DNA of 64,000 nucleotides from Oncomelania hupensis (Eukaryota; Mollusca; Gastropoda; Littorinimorpha; Pomatiopsidae): positions 31,554,727 through 31,618,726 of the forward strand of contig CM072527.1 in NCBI GenBank assembly GCA_036898135.1, written 5' to 3'. Shown piece after piece: positions 1 to 11,012 of the stretch (its first letter is position 1; each line of letters begins with the position of its first letter). The notes under the pieces are model-generated. The model had not been told where the DNA came from, did not search any database, and saw only the letters and a list, made by a program, of their open reading frames with translations. The position numbers and the translations under genes are program-made.

Positions 1-770
1 TTTCTCCTCCTACTTTTGGCTACAATGGGCTATGGGGCGCCTTTCATTCTTGGAATTGTGTGTGGTTGTGTTAATAAAAGGACAAAGTTACAGAGTTTCT
101 AAAATGGAAGCTCGTGCGAGACTCGTGTACGCTTGCCTGTGTTGGGGGTAGGGTGGGGAGGGGGCGTGCTTGTCAGGCGCATGAGTTCAACTTTGAAGTT
201 GTGTGCTAAATAAATGATATTTATCATCATCGTCATCACCAATTATCATCGTCATCGTAGTTTTTGTCATCACCATCATTATTTTCATCCCAAATCTCAT
301 CAACTATACAAAAAAAAATTTAAGTTAGTCGTAAAATCGTGACCCGAGCTGTTGTTAATATGCATCAGAGTGCATAATCATAAATATTATTGATTTTGAA
401 CCTTTGACATAAACACTCCCTTGCACATCCTGTTATGAGCTGACTGACGTTTGTGTGTGACGCGGACTTCATGATCCATACCCATAGGTAGGTAGTTTGC
501 AGTGACTGTTGATGACGTTGTATTTGTTGCTCTTTTTGTCGATGCTGTAAATGAAGTTCTTGTTGACGATGTTGCCATTGTGGTTGATGTTGTAATTGTT
601 GTTCTTGTAGTCAGTGTTGTGACTGATCTTGTTGTCAATGTTGTAATCTTGTTGTATCATATGTATGTATGTTGTCGTATGTATTATTTTATTATAGACA
701 TTTGAATTACATGGAAATGCGTTGTGTTTCAATTGAAAGTGCGTCTCTGAAGGTGAGGGAGGAGGGGGCA

Positions 771-779
771 AGAGAGAGA

Positions 780-841
<62 letters not shown>

Positions 842-892
842 CTGAAGAGAGAAAGACAGAGATAGACAGAGACAGACAGACAGAGTAGGGTT
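771..892. repeat. (GA)n microsatellite grading into GACA
   Basis: A nearly pure AG run is followed by GACAGA units. It reads as poly(Leu-Ser) on the minus strand. Confidence 0.95.
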
Positions 893-1576
893 GGAGTCAG
901 AGAGGGGAGAAGAGATGCTTACGACCTGTTTCAAGTTCTCATTAGGGCAGTGCTACATTTCCCCTCCCTGAAGAACCAGATTCGGATTGAGATGTATTAT
1001 TTAGAAGTCTTACCATTGATAATACGATTATAGACTTTCAATCATATATACATAGGCGTGCATAAACATAAACACACATTTATGTACTTAACACGTTTTT
1101 ATGTCATTCACTTATTTCAATTCGCGTCACAACGGTGTTGTTACAACGCAACCCAAATAAAAATGTCACACAAACCTTGTGCATGACCTCTGTAATGTTA
1201 CCACTGTTAATGACAGTTGCAAAGTGGGTAGGGGAGAGAATGGGGGGGAGGGGGGTTAAGGGAAGGAAATGAGGTGTTGGATGGCGGGTGGGGCTGCATG
1301 GGGTCCCTTCACAAATGTGAGTGGGTGAGTGTGTGGCGAAGCAGAGGGGAAGAGGGAGAGGGGAAAGGTGAGGGGTGCTTGTAATTACATGTCGGCCTCA
1401 ACAAAAGGGGAGCAAAAGGCATCGACCACAATAACAACAAGAACAATTACAACACTGACAACAATTTTTTTCAACAACAATTGCAACATCAACCACAATT
1501 GCAACATCGTCAACAAGAACCACATTTACAACAGAACATCGACAACAAGAGCAACATTTACAACATCATCAACAAT

Positions 1577-1612
1577 GCGAGCGTTGTGGCCGAGTGGTCT
1601 AAGGCGGCTCAA
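1577..1612 (+). other. 5' half of a Leu-type tRNA-like sequence
   Basis: The segment reads GTTGTGGCCGAGTGGTCTAA and continues AGGCGGCT, the D-arm and A-box pattern of leucine or serine tRNAs. It breaks off before an anticodon or T arm and lies inside CAA-rich sequence. It is probably a tRNA fragment or the head of a degenerate SINE, not a functional tRNA. Confidence 0.5.
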
Positions 1613-1828
1613 AATTTCCCGATAAAAAAGGACAATAAAGTGTCAAAAAATCAATTTAAAAAAAAAAAAAGACCTACATCGACAACAAGTAAAACATCAA
1701 CAACAATAACAACATTGATAACAATAACAACATCAACGACAATTACAACTTCGAGAACACTAACATGAACAACAAAAACAACATCAACCGCAATGCAATA
1801 AAACGCCTCCCTCCCCTCCCCTCTCCTC

Positions 1829-2625
1829 CCCCCGTTGGGGTACCGGGAGTTTCTTTATAAATAGTATCCCCACTTTAAATTTAGTGCTTTAAATTACAAC
1901 TGTTTCTGTCATTCTCGTTTCTTCTTTCTCGTTCCTAATCTGTTCTATCAATCTACTATCTTCTTCGCTAGATCAGTCAACTGCCTTTTTTCTTGAAAAC
2001 TCCCAAAACTCATCATTTGTGTATGGGGTGTGTTGGTTTAGCTTGGGGATATTGGACGCTTTCTGCCAAATGGTCAGTAGGGCTTTGTATGGTATTATTA
2101 TTTAGCAATGCAGGCATTTTATATGTATGTATTTTGTTAATATTTTATAATGATGTTTATATTCTATTTTATTTTTGTAAACGGGAGTTCGATAAAGTAG
2201 AGTAAAGCCTCGGCGTCCCCATGGGATGCGTTTATTGTAAAGCCAACCGGCTGGTGGAGCGCCTTCAGTGTTACCATTAGGGTTGTTGTTGTTGTTTGTA
2301 GATTATAGTCACACGACACTTTCGCATATAGGTGACTACTGGACCGATTTATACTGACACCAGCGGGCCAGTTGTTGGTAAAGGGGAAAATAATATGATC
2401 ACACGTTGACCAATCCGGGATTCGAACCAGCGACCTTTCGGTTACTAGCAAGACGCTCTTACCAACTGAGCTACCCGGCCCCTCACCATTAGGGTTGTTT
2501 CGGCAGATCTTTTATACGGATCAGGGGCGAGTCCTCTTTCAACCAAGTTGTGTTCCTGATTCGGTTGTTTGCAGTCCGCTGGACCCTATAAACAATGACT
2601 AACTAACCATCAACCATGCCAGGCG
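1829..2625 (+). repeat. 715-bp-family dispersed repeat, copy A (5' truncated)
   Basis: Copy A carries the GTTGGGGTACCGGG...TTTATAAATAGTATCCCC block, the GGACGCTTTCTGCC segment and the CAGTCCGCTGGACC 3' end seen in copies at 50,872-51,581 and 58,379-59,091. Its 3' end differs (GGTTGTTTGCAGTCCGC), so it belongs to a second subfamily with copy B at 50,607. It lacks the first ~130 bp and is interrupted by a SINE at 2,288-2,484. No long open frame is present. Confidence 0.8.
2288..2484 (-). mobile_element. tRNA-derived SINE, family 1, copy a
   Basis: On the minus strand it begins GGCCGGGTAGCTCAGTTGG (A box), has a B box GGTTCGAATCC about 40 bases later, then a ~110-bp unrelated body and an (AAC)n tail. 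It is flanked by the 15-bp direct repeat ACCATTAGGGTTGTT at 2,273-2,287 and 2,485-2,499, which is a target-site duplication within the host 715-bp repeat. Near-identical copies lie at 39,258-39,430 and 45,692-45,882, so the family was recently active. Confidence 0.9.
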
Positions 2626-2729
2626 ACATAAAAATTAAATAAATAAATAAAACGCCCATCAGGACACGCAGCATAAACTCCGTTAAATATTTAACTTCTC
2701 CGTTTCGTTTCGCTTGATAGATTAACGTC

Positions 2730-5695
2730 CTATCCTATCCTATCCTATCCTGTCCCATAACCCGAAGGTCGTAGGGGCACCACAGATGATCGCTTAACCA
2801 GCATACTCCATCTTTCTCTGTCCTCAGCAGCCCTCATGGCTTCGCTCAGTGTCAAACCAGTCCATTCTCGAATGTTGTCCTCCCACCTCTTTTTCGGTCT
2901 CCCCCTTCTTCTACCTCCTTGCACTGTGCCTTGCAGAATGGTCTTTGCAAGGCCTGATGATTTGGTGACGTGGCCATACCATCGGAGTTTCCGTTTCTTC
3001 ACCACTGTGAGCAGGTCATCGTGTTGTCCAATGGCTTGTGTGATGGTCTGTCGGACTTCAACGTTGGTGATGTGTTGGGTATAGGAAATGCACAGAAGTC
3101 TTCTGTAGCACCTCATCTCCATGCTTTGTATTCTTCGTTGGAGATCTGCTGTGAGGGTCCATGCTTCGCAAGCATATAGGAAGATGGAGATGACCAGAGA
3201 GCGCAGCAGTCTTACTTTGGAATGTAGACTGATGGTTCTGTCTTTCCAAATGGGCTTCAACCTTGTCAGGGCAGCAGTTGTTTGTGCGATCCTGGAGAGG
3301 ACTTCCTGTCGAGACCCATTGTCTGACACAATGGCTCCTAAATATTTGAAGCTGTGCACTGTGTTGAGGGATTGGCCTTGTACTTTGATGTCCGTGTTGA
3401 TGCCATTGGTGTTGTTGGTCATCATTTTGGTCTTCTCTGCACTTATTTCCATTCCATAAGCTCTGGAGGTGGTGTCAAGCCTCTGTACAAGCTGTTCAAG
3501 TTCTTGTTCCTCTCCAGCCAATCCATCAATATCATCCGCAAAACGAAGATTGGAGATTGCTCTGCCCCCTATGCTGACTGTGCCTTCGTGATCTGCAAGA
3601 GCATCTGACATGATGCGCTCTAGGAAGATGTTGAAGAGTGTTGGAGAGAGTAGGCATCCTTGACGCACACCGATTGTTGTTCTGAACCAGTTCCCGATGA
3701 CGCTGTTATGGAGGACTGCACTGGTAGCCTTGTCATACAGGCTTTTGATGACTTCTATAATTTTAGGGCTGATGTTGTACACTTTCATGGTTGCCCATAG
3801 AGCTGCATGCCAGACTCGGTCAAATGCCTTCTTGAAGTCTATGAACACATGATATAGATGTTGTTGGTGCTGTAGGTATTTCTCACAGATTATTCTGAGA
3901 TTGAAAATCTGTTCAGTGGTACTTCGCCCTGCCATGAATCCTGCTTGTTCTTCAGCTATGATTAGTTCAGCTTGTGGTTTCAACCTGTTGAGTATTATTT
4001 TCAGGAGGACCTTGCTGGGATGGCTGATGAGGCTGATGGTGCGGTAATTTTCACACTCCTGAAGGTTACCTTTTTTGGGAAGAGTGATGACAAGCGACTG
4101 GGTCCATGGTGTAGGCCATTCCCCACTCTGCCAGATCTTGTTACAGATAATGGTGAGAGCATCAGTCATCGCTTCTCCTCCTGCTTGTAGCAGTTCCGCT
4201 GGTATGTTGTCCACTCCCGCTGACTTCCCTTTCTTCAGCGATTGCACTGCTGCCTCAACTTCTTCCCGGAGAATTGGGAGGATTTCTTCTTCTTCTCTGC
4301 TCTCGGGACATGCTAGAACTGATGGGTCTCCATTTGGTGTATGGTTGTAAAGGTCAGAGCAGTACTCTGTCCATCTGTCCAAGACTTCTTGTTCTTCTGT
4401 AAGGCAAATGCCAGACTTGCTTTGGATAGTGGAGACTTTGGGCTGTTTAACACTTGTCAGCCGCTTCACAGTCTGGTAGGCCTTCTTGCTGTTGTTCTTG
4501 TTCAGATTGTTCTCTATTTCCTGGCATTGATCTTCTATCCAGTTCTCCTTTGCTGTGCGCATGCCTTTTCGGATGTCATTGTTGATTTTTCGGTAGACAT
4601 AAGCTCCCTGTGAGGTGTTCTTTTTCTTTTTTAACTCTCTTCGTTTATCACACAGATCCAAAAGTTCAGGTGTGATCCACGGCTTCTTCTTTGGTCGGTG
4701 CTTGCCAAGGTACTCAGTGGCGGCATCTGTTACAGCTGAGTTGAAGGTATTGGTCATGGTGTTGACATCTACTTCGCCTGCCCCCAAAATAAGCAGTGGT
4801 GCAAATTTCCCTCCAATTGTGGCCTGAAATATTTTTGCCACCTCCGGGTCTTGCAGTTTGTCCAGGTCGAACTTCAGCCTAGTGCACTTTGCTGTATTTA
4901 CTCTCTTCAAATGGAGCCGGAAAGACATCATCACGAGATCGTGGTCACTTCCAATGTCTGCTCCTGGAAAAGTGCGTGTCCTGCCAATGTTGATGCTTGA
5001 TCTGAAGCGTTTCTTGACCATGATGTAGTCGATCTGGTTGTGATGTTCCCCGCCGGGACTGTGCCATGTCCATCGTCTGGATTTTTTGTGGAGACCAAGC
5101 GTGTTTGCCAGTACCAGATTGTTGTATCTGGCAAACTCCAATAGCCTCAGACCCCTGTCATTTGTCTCGTTGTTGCAGTGGGGTCCGCATGTGTCTCCCC
5201 AGTTGTGGTGCGCATCTTGGCCAACCTTGGCATTCCAGTCGCCTTGCACTATGACTATGTCCTTCTTCGGCACTTGGTCAAGGACCGCCTGTATATTTTC
5301 ATAAAAATCCTCCACTTCGCTGTCTTCATAGTCTGATGTTGGGGCATAGGCCTGGATGATGGTAATGTTGAAAGGGGTTGCTCTCAGACGGATGGTAATG
5401 AGTCTACTGGAGACTGGGCGGCAACCCATGACAGTGGCTAGAATGTTCTTGTGGACCAAGAATCCAACGCCGTGTTCGTGCCTGTCATCTCTACCGCTGA
5501 AATAGAGCTTGTGGCCTTTGTCAGTCGTTGTTTCACCTAGGCCTTTCCAGCGCAGTTCGCTGATACCTAGAACGTTCCATCGATAGTGGTCCAGCTCGTG
5601 GGCCAGTTCTTCTAATTTTCCTTCCGCAGTTAGGGTCCTGACATTCCAGGTTCCTATGACGATGTTGTTTCTCGTGCGGATCTTGCTAATTTGCA
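2730..5695 (-). mobile_element. RTE-like non-LTR retrotransposon, copy 1 (5' truncated)
   Basis: The element is bounded by the 11-bp target duplication AGATTAACGTC at 2,719-2,729 and 5,696-5,706. The 3' end (left side) is a (TATCC)n tail in plus orientation. Compared with the full copy at 23,764-27,105, the first ~390 bp are missing, but the endonuclease and reverse transcriptase regions are open and almost identical. It sits inside a short repeat related to 32,832-32,898. Confidence 0.95.
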
Positions 5696-5723
5696 AGATT
5701 AACGTCATCGGACACAATCGCAT
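2745..5723 (-). CDS. LINE endonuclease-reverse transcriptase, truncated copy
   Basis: This open frame of 992 codons encodes an APE-type endonuclease followed by a reverse transcriptase. Visible motifs are GTWNVRTL, SELRWKG, QGDWNAKVG and SDHDL (endonuclease), then FIDFKKAFDRV, GVRQGCLLSP and FADDI (RT), and a basic C-terminal GRRRGRPKKRWED. Only about six amino-acid differences from the full-length copy were seen, for example V for M in DQVPKK and L for Q in AELI. The first ten residues (MRLCPMTLIL) are not LINE: they come from flanking repeat and target duplication read through the truncation point. It is therefore missing about 110 native N-terminal residues, and whether it is expressed is unknown. 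The TAG stop falls at the start of the GGATA tail. Confidence 0.9.
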   Translation of the reverse strand: MRLCPMTLILQISKIRTRNNIVIGTWNVRTLTAEGKLEELAHELDHYRWNVLGISELRWKGLGETTTDKGHKLYFSGRDDRHEHGVGFLVHKNILATVMGCRPVSSRLITIRLRATPFNITIIQAYAPTSDYEDSEVEDFYENIQAVLDQVPKKDIVIVQGDWNAKVGQDAHHNWGDTCGPHCNNETNDRGLRLLEFARYNNLVLANTLGLHKKSRRWTWHSPGGEHHNQIDYIMVKKRFRSSINIGRTRTFPGADIGSDHDLVMMSFRLHLKRVNTAKCTRLKFDLDKLQDPEVAKIFQATIGGKFAPLLILGAGEVDVNTMTNTFNSAVTDAATEYLGKHRPKKKPWITPELLDLCDKRRELKKKKNTSQGAYVYRKINNDIRKGMRTAKENWIEDQCQEIENNLNKNNSKKAYQTVKRLTSVKQPKVSTIQSKSGICLTEEQEVLDRWTEYCSDLYNHTPNGDPSVLACPESREEEEILPILREEVEAAVQSLKKGKSAGVDNIPAELLQAGGEAMTDALTIICNKIWQSGEWPTPWTQSLVITLPKKGNLQECENYRTISLISHPSKVLLKIILNRLKPQAELIIAEEQAGFMAGRSTTEQIFNLRIICEKYLQHQQHLYHVFIDFKKAFDRVWHAALWATMKVYNISPKIIEVIKSLYDKATSAVLHNSVIGNWFRTTIGVRQGCLLSPTLFNIFLERIMSDALADHEGTVSIGGRAISNLRFADDIDGLAGEEQELEQLVQRLDTTSRAYGMEISAEKTKMMTNNTNGINTDIKVQGQSLNTVHSFKYLGAIVSDNGSRQEVLSRIAQTTAALTRLKPIWKDRTISLHSKVRLLRSLVISIFLYACEAWTLTADLQRRIQSMEMRCYRRLLCISYTQHITNVEVRQTITQAIGQHDDLLTVVKKRKLRWYGHVTKSSGLAKTILQGTVQGGRRRGRPKKRWEDNIREWTGLTLSEAMRAAEDRERWSMLVKRSSVVPLRPSGYGTG

Positions 5724-6424
5724 ATAGGGGACTAAAAACCTCTCCCATCCTCTTCACATTTTATATCCTTACGACCTTTACCCCTATCCCCACCGTGCAC
5801 CCACCTATCCACTCCCCTCCGGTCCCAATTCAACACCCCAACCCCCTCTCCCTTCTCCCCTCTCCTTCCTCTCTCTCCAACATAATTCCCGACTGCAATA
5901 TTACAAGGTCATGCATGATTGCAGTTCTTTAAAAAAAAAAATCACCCCTCTCTTATTTCCCATCCCTCACTAGTTGTCCACGTGCCCCAAGGGGTTTTAT
6001 GGAATAAAGCGCTTTTGACTTGACTTGTTAATTCAGTAAGTCAGGTCAACCAACCTTTGTTAACAATAATTATTATCTATGACACTTTGTGTCTGTTCGC
6101 TTTCCCATCATATATAATATATCCATGATAATAATATGCATCCACAACGCATGCTTATCTCTCTCTCTCTCTTTCTCTCCCACCCCCACCCCACTCCTTG
6201 TCTTTCTCTCTCCATTAGCCACCTCTCTTTGTAACCGATACCGATACAAAAGCGATCTGCTGGATGCGGCCGGGACTGGTTTTGTGAGCTCATAAACAAT
6301 TCAAAACATAATTTGCCTTTAGCCTATAACTGCTGCAAAACAGTTTTATTGCTATTTATTAACGGTTGATTACACCGCACAGCCGACACGGCTGTGGCAG
6401 AGGCCTATCTGAATAAACCATTGA
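5707..6424. other. intergenic, pyrimidine-rich
   Basis: It begins with the other half of the short repeat split by the LINE (GGACACAATCGCATATAGGG), then C/T-rich sequence, a SINE-like tail at about 6,000-6,030 (AATAAAGCGCTTTTGACTTG) and a CT tract near 6,157-6,180. No gene is seen. Confidence 0.6.
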
Positions 6425-6650
6425 GCTTTAACGTCTACATCCACCATTGGCGATATGGCAGACGGAGATAATCATCCCAAGGAACAAACAAGGGGTAGGG
6501 ACCTAAATCAACACCGAACCACTAGAGAAATTATAGGCCTACTGCTAAAATGGAAAGTGACAAATTGCCACTTTTTATTTCGCCCTTTACGGGATTCGAA
6601 CCTGGGTCATCGGTGTGCCAGGCAAACGCTCTACCACTTAAACAACGGCG
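6425..6650 (-). mobile_element. tRNA-derived SINE, family 2, copy a
   Basis: The minus strand starts with a tRNA-like head containing GTGGTAGAGCGTTTGCC and GGTTCGAATCC, followed by a body ending CATTGGTGGATGTAGACG. Copies share the phrase GGCACACCGATGACCCAGG between the boxes and lie at 13,388-13,740 (plus) and 41,670-41,895 (minus). Confidence 0.75.
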
Positions 6651-7212
6651 GTGGGACCCAGCCCATCTGAAGCCCTCAGGAGTTATGTATCGATTTCCAC
6701 AAGTGCCTTATATTTTCAGTGGCCAAGTAGAGTGTGCCTAAAACTGATATCGCGTGGAAATTGACCAATCACAGATGGCAATTTTTCTAGCAAAGCTTGG
6801 AATATGAAAGTCGTAGTAATAATTAAACGGACTACTTACGACTTTGTCAACGTAAAAGAGAAGAAACAAAAATTCCATCTTATGGATTGAAAACGAGCTT
6901 ATAGATTCTAGACTACTAACCCGAGAAACCATTGATGAAGACGCATTTTTAATACTAGACAATGATTACTATAAAGTGCTAATAATAGCACATAAAAACG
7001 TAACCTAATTATCTGTTTCGTCGTCGAACAAAAGCAAACGTGCACGACCGCATTGTTTGAACCGCATGTCACGACCCTGCCGCCTTCGATTCAGTTCATA
7101 AATCTATGGTTAATGCAGAGGACATAAGTGTCTTCTTGTTGCTATTTACAACAATAAAGCCGACGGAATGTCAAAATTCTTACTTCTGTGCTGGATGGGA
7201 TAGATGGATGTA
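6651..7212. other. intergenic, nothing recognised
   Basis: AT-rich unique-looking sequence. Open frames are short and have no recognisable motif or splice context. Confidence 0.5.
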
Positions 7213-7415
7213 TGACGATTCGCCTAACGACGATTGCCCTCACCTCGTTTTCAGTCAATTCGCAACATCTCAAGTCAACTTAATCGTTGTGTTGTATTGT
7301 GTTAGCGGGTATTATATCGCCATATTGTAACCCTAACCACTATACATTACTAACAGGCTTGACTTAATGTTCAGGCGAGTTGACTGAGGCGAATTGACAG
7401 TTAGGCGTATCGTCG
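7213..7415. mobile_element. fold-back (MITE-like) element
   Basis: The ends are an imperfect inverted repeat: TGACGATTCGCCTAAC on the left matches the complement of GTTAGGCGTATCGTCG on the right. Interior segments around TCAGTCAATTCGC and GCGAATTGACAG are also inversely related. No clear target duplication was found. Confidence 0.5.
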
Positions 7416-7454
7416 TGCACCCGCTGGATGCCAACAAAAATATTCTCCCTAAAG

Positions 7455-7535
7455 CCGCAGTCAGACCTACCGATTCTCATAAGATTTACCCGGTCACACG
7501 CTGCAATAAGTTGTACAACAAGCTTACATAGATTC
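7455..7535. repeat. dispersed repeat shared with 47,826-47,905
   Basis: Both places carry AAGATTTACCCGGTCACACG followed by CTGCAATAA and TTGTACAACAAGCTTAC, preceded by a TCAGACCTA block. The family is unknown; this is probably an ancient transposon fragment. Confidence 0.6.
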
Positions 7536-7664
7536 GACTATTCCCCCTGCCGTATTTATTACGTACTAGTGGTTTTTGTACCCTGACAAGCCAGGGTACA
7601 CAGGTTGCTATTTAAAATGTAGACAGAGAGACAACTGTTGTCTGCGAGTTTCATTTGGACGATG

Positions 7665-7985
7665 ATACCTCCCCATATCCCCCTTGATACCTCACCATAC
7701 CCCCCCCCCTCTGATATCTCCCCGTCCCCCCCCCATGATGCCTCATCATACCCCCTTGATACCTCCCCGAACCCACTTGATACCTCCCCATAACCCCTTG
7801 ATACCTTTCGTACCCCCCTTGTAACCTACCTGTACCGTACCCTCCTTGATACTTCCCCGTTGATCGTTTCGCAGGTATGGATGAAAGGAATCGACCATCA
7901 CCATACCCCCTTAAATATACCTGTATCCCCGTTATGCCTACCCATGCCCCTTTAAACCTACCCGTAGCCCCCTTTTACCTACACG
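7665..7985. repeat. C-rich minisatellite inside Helitron
   Basis: Degenerate units of about 20 bp of the form TTGATACCTCCCCATACCCC recur about a dozen times, ending in CCTACCCGTAGCCCCC variants. The same array is present in copy 2 at 39,030-39,540. Confidence 0.8.
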
Positions 7986-8005
7986 TACCACCCCATTCCG
8001 ATCCT

Positions 8006-8007
8006 TG

Positions 8008-8085
<78 letters not shown>

Positions 8086-8187
8086 TTGAATAATACAAAT
8101 AGAAATCATAAAAAACACCAAGGTTTTAAAATAAAATTTGATATAAGATATTATAATTATAATAATAATAAGTATTATTAGTTTATA

Positions 8188-8248
<61 letters not shown>

Positions 8249-8273
8249 TAACGCACCACCCCATCCCGATCCT

Positions 8274-8347
<74 letters not shown>

Positions 8348-8473
8348 TTGAATATAGAATAATACAAATAGAAATCATAAACACCAAGGTTTTAAAAGAA
8401 AATTTGATATAAGATATAATATTATAAGTAATAATAAAAATAATAATAGTAATAATAATAATAATAATAATAA
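8006..8473. repeat. (TAA)n microsatellite arrays inside Helitron
   Basis: Three long TAA arrays and a shorter one are separated by near-identical 60-90-bp spacers containing AACACCAAGGTTTTAAAA. The spacer duplication suggests internal tandem duplication. Long poly-Ile, poly-Tyr and poly-Leu frames here are artefacts. Confidence 0.9.
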
Positions 8474-8539
8474 AGGTAAAAAGCCTAGATTAAACAGAAA
8501 AATATCCGTATTGTAGTGGGGATAAAAAAAAAAAATATG

Positions 8540-8616
8540 GCCCGCGTCGGATTGAACTTGGGTCGTCCTAAACGGGAGGAGAAAGTGTTACCAACTAAGC
8601 TATCGACGCTTCGTAC
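8540..8616 (-). other. tRNA-like cargo segment in Helitron
   Basis: The minus strand contains GATAGCTTAGTTGGTAACAC (A-box-like) and CAAGTTCAATCC (B-box-like) with about tRNA spacing. The copy in the second Helitron (40,074-40,150) is closer to consensus (TAGCTCAGTTGG, GTTCGAATCC). The outer ends do not pair as an acceptor stem, so this is a pol III-like promoter remnant or embedded SINE head rather than a tRNA gene. Confidence 0.55.
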
Positions 8617-8939
8617 AAAAAGAATCAATTTTTTGGTCTATATGGGAAAACATGCTGAAACCTCAATTTGATTTTTAAAGGAAGCGCGCGGAATGAGGCT
8701 ATTGCAGTTTGTGGACATTTTGTTTATTTATTTATCTCAGAAACGGTTAAACGTTCGGTAAGGAAATGTCGGCTATAACGATTTCGTGGGTTTTGAGCAC
8801 ACAAAGGGCCGATTCACGGCACCCAGCACCTGCCCAGATCAGCGTCCATAGGAGACAAACTTTACAGTAGAGGCGAAGAAGGACTTCCGGCTAAGCAATT
8901 TATATATATAGATGTCTACCTTGTGTCCACTAACAGTGG

Positions 8940-9340
8940 AAGCTATTTATTTAATCACTTTTTTATAGCGCTTTTCAAGCTCAAGCGCTGGTCAAGGCAT
9001 TACCTTCAGATCTGCTGTCTAGATTATTCAGTTGTCCTCGTCTAACGGTTAAAGGTGCCCCTGTAACCCTTCCGTCGTTGCATAGGGAGTCGAGGCGGTG
9101 TGTGATCTCTTAAAGAAGGCGATGCCGAACTCCTCTCCCTCGCTGCTTTACCTTCCCCGGTTCCAAACAAGGACCAGGTACCCATTCACAGCTGGATGAG
9201 CTGGGGTGTGTCATGCGCTTGCTTATTCTTTTAATTCGTTGTGTCCTGCGTTGGGTTTGCCTTCCAAGCATTGGTACACCCATCCCAGTACTAACCGGGC
9301 TCGACGGCGTTTCACCAAACGTTTTCTAGCCACTACGTTA
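8940..9340. repeat. possible SINE-type dispersed repeat
   Basis: The phrase ATAGCGCTTTTCAAGCTCAA, followed by text about AGCGCTGGTCAAGGC, resembles the segment at 58,017-58,200 (ATAGCGCTTTTCCAGCTCTA). Boundaries are uncertain. Confidence 0.4.
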
Positions 9341-10310
9341 CTCTAATGCACCACAATGGCGTCGACGACCTCCGGGGAAATAATAAAACGCCAGTCCAAT
9401 TCCCGAACGTTACATACAGGAGGAGACAGCTTTATGTCTTGTTATGTCGTGCCAAGCAAGCAGTCAATCCATGCCCGCTGCATGCAAGTCCAAGATCGCT
9501 TTTAACAGGTTAACGCAGTGTTCAAATGTAGGCGAATGAGGAGGAAATGAGAAGGCGTGAAAGGGGACAGACAGACAGACACCGCCATACTGCCACATAA
9601 TTATAAACAATTACAATAAAATAAAGCGAGAACAAGTGGTGTTTAAATGTCACTCGATATATTCCAACCTATATAATACGTTTTAGGCGGCTCAACAGCA
9701 GTGTACAGTTGACATTTTTCTGCAATAGCACACCAGCATTCAAAACCCCAACTCTATAAATTACTATTAGTATGCAGCATTCAATTTCCTTGATACGATC
9801 ATTACTACCAACCTTCAAAATTATACCCAATTCCCTGTATACTATAATTACTACGAACCTTCAAAATAATACCCCTTGCCAAATGTTGCACCACGCCATT
9901 AAAAAAAAAAAAAAAGAAGAACGATTATATACCTCACTGTTCACTCTGAAATGGTACTTCACCAGGGGGCCTCAAGCATGAAGAGGTCCTACAACTACAG
10001 TCTTAGATATTAAACACTAGTACTAGGTCAACAACGCTTTGTAAGCGATGCCTTTTGTTGTCTCAGACTTGGGGTTTTGACTCGATTAATGCATGGAAAG
10101 GCAGATTTGCAACAGTGCTAACAACAAATTAATTATTTTAATAATAACTGTTATTGCTGTTTAAAAAAAAAAGAAGACGGAAAAAGAAGATACAGCTGAA
10201 ATTGATATAATTATTGTGCGGAACATGTGGCATAGGTCTTGAAATCGCACCATGATTGTATAAACAATCGTTGTCGTTCTAATACTACAGTAGTGCAACA
10301 CATGTTTAGC
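9341..10310. other. intergenic, nothing recognised
   Basis: AT-rich sequence with short poly-A runs (9,900, 10,160). No gene or repeat boundary can be supported. Confidence 0.5.
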
Positions 10311-10317
10311 ACTGTAA

Positions 10318-10346
10318 GATCTCTCTCCCTCCCTCCCTCCCCCACC

Positions 10347-10388
<42 letters not shown>
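10318..10388. repeat. (CT)n microsatellite
   Basis: CCCT units grade into a pure CT tract. Confidence 0.9.
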
Positions 10389-10392
<4 letters not shown>

Positions 10393-10716
10393 ACGTGAGA
10401 CCTTTTGATCTGTCAAGTGTTACTTCCATGAAGAACCATGACTTCAGTGATCAAGCTTGGAAATCGATACGCTGACGTCACGTTTTGCATTCCTTACACC
10501 CCACTGTGAAAGTTGGGAGAGACAGTGGTGGCGATGCGGGCAGGAGAGGGTTGAGGGAGTGGGGTATGGCGATCGAGTTAAATACGTGTTTTGTAACCAT
10601 TTTAAAAAACCCACTATGGTTTAACGGTACCAGCTCCCATCGGCAAAACAGTGGGCAAAATGCGCATAAAGTTCTAATTCTCGCAGTCCACCATCGCGCA
10701 GTAGGGTAGATTTTAT

Positions 10717-11012
<296 letters not shown>

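Larger units (their letters stand above)
1..1828. other. intergenic, simple-sequence rich
   Basis: No supportable gene. The stretch holds degenerate GTT/TTG-rich sequence at about 500-660, a GA tract at 771-890, and CAA-rich sequence at about 1,420-1,790. Short open frames here are low-complexity Thr/Asn/Ser strings produced by these repeats. Confidence 0.7.
7566..8912 (-). mobile_element. non-autonomous Helitron, copy 1
   Basis: On the minus strand the element starts TCTATATATATAAATTGC directly after a host A. It ends with a stem of TGTACCCTGGCTTGYCAGGG type followed by ACAAAAACCACTAG and a host T. A 5' TC, a 3' CTAG (CTRR) end, a hairpin ~10 bp inside the 3' end, insertion between A and T, and no target duplication are Helitron hallmarks. 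The interior holds a C-rich ~20-bp minisatellite (7,665-7,980), three TAA arrays and a tRNA-like segment. No Rep-helicase gene is present. Copy 2 is at 38,940-40,450. Confidence 0.8.

Noticed and set aside
2385..2484. Functional tRNA gene
   Set aside because: The A and B boxes are good, but the segment is the head of a repeated SINE with target duplications and a long body.
7975..8367. 130-codon poly-Ile/poly-Tyr frame
   Set aside because: It is a translation of TAA arrays in the Helitron.
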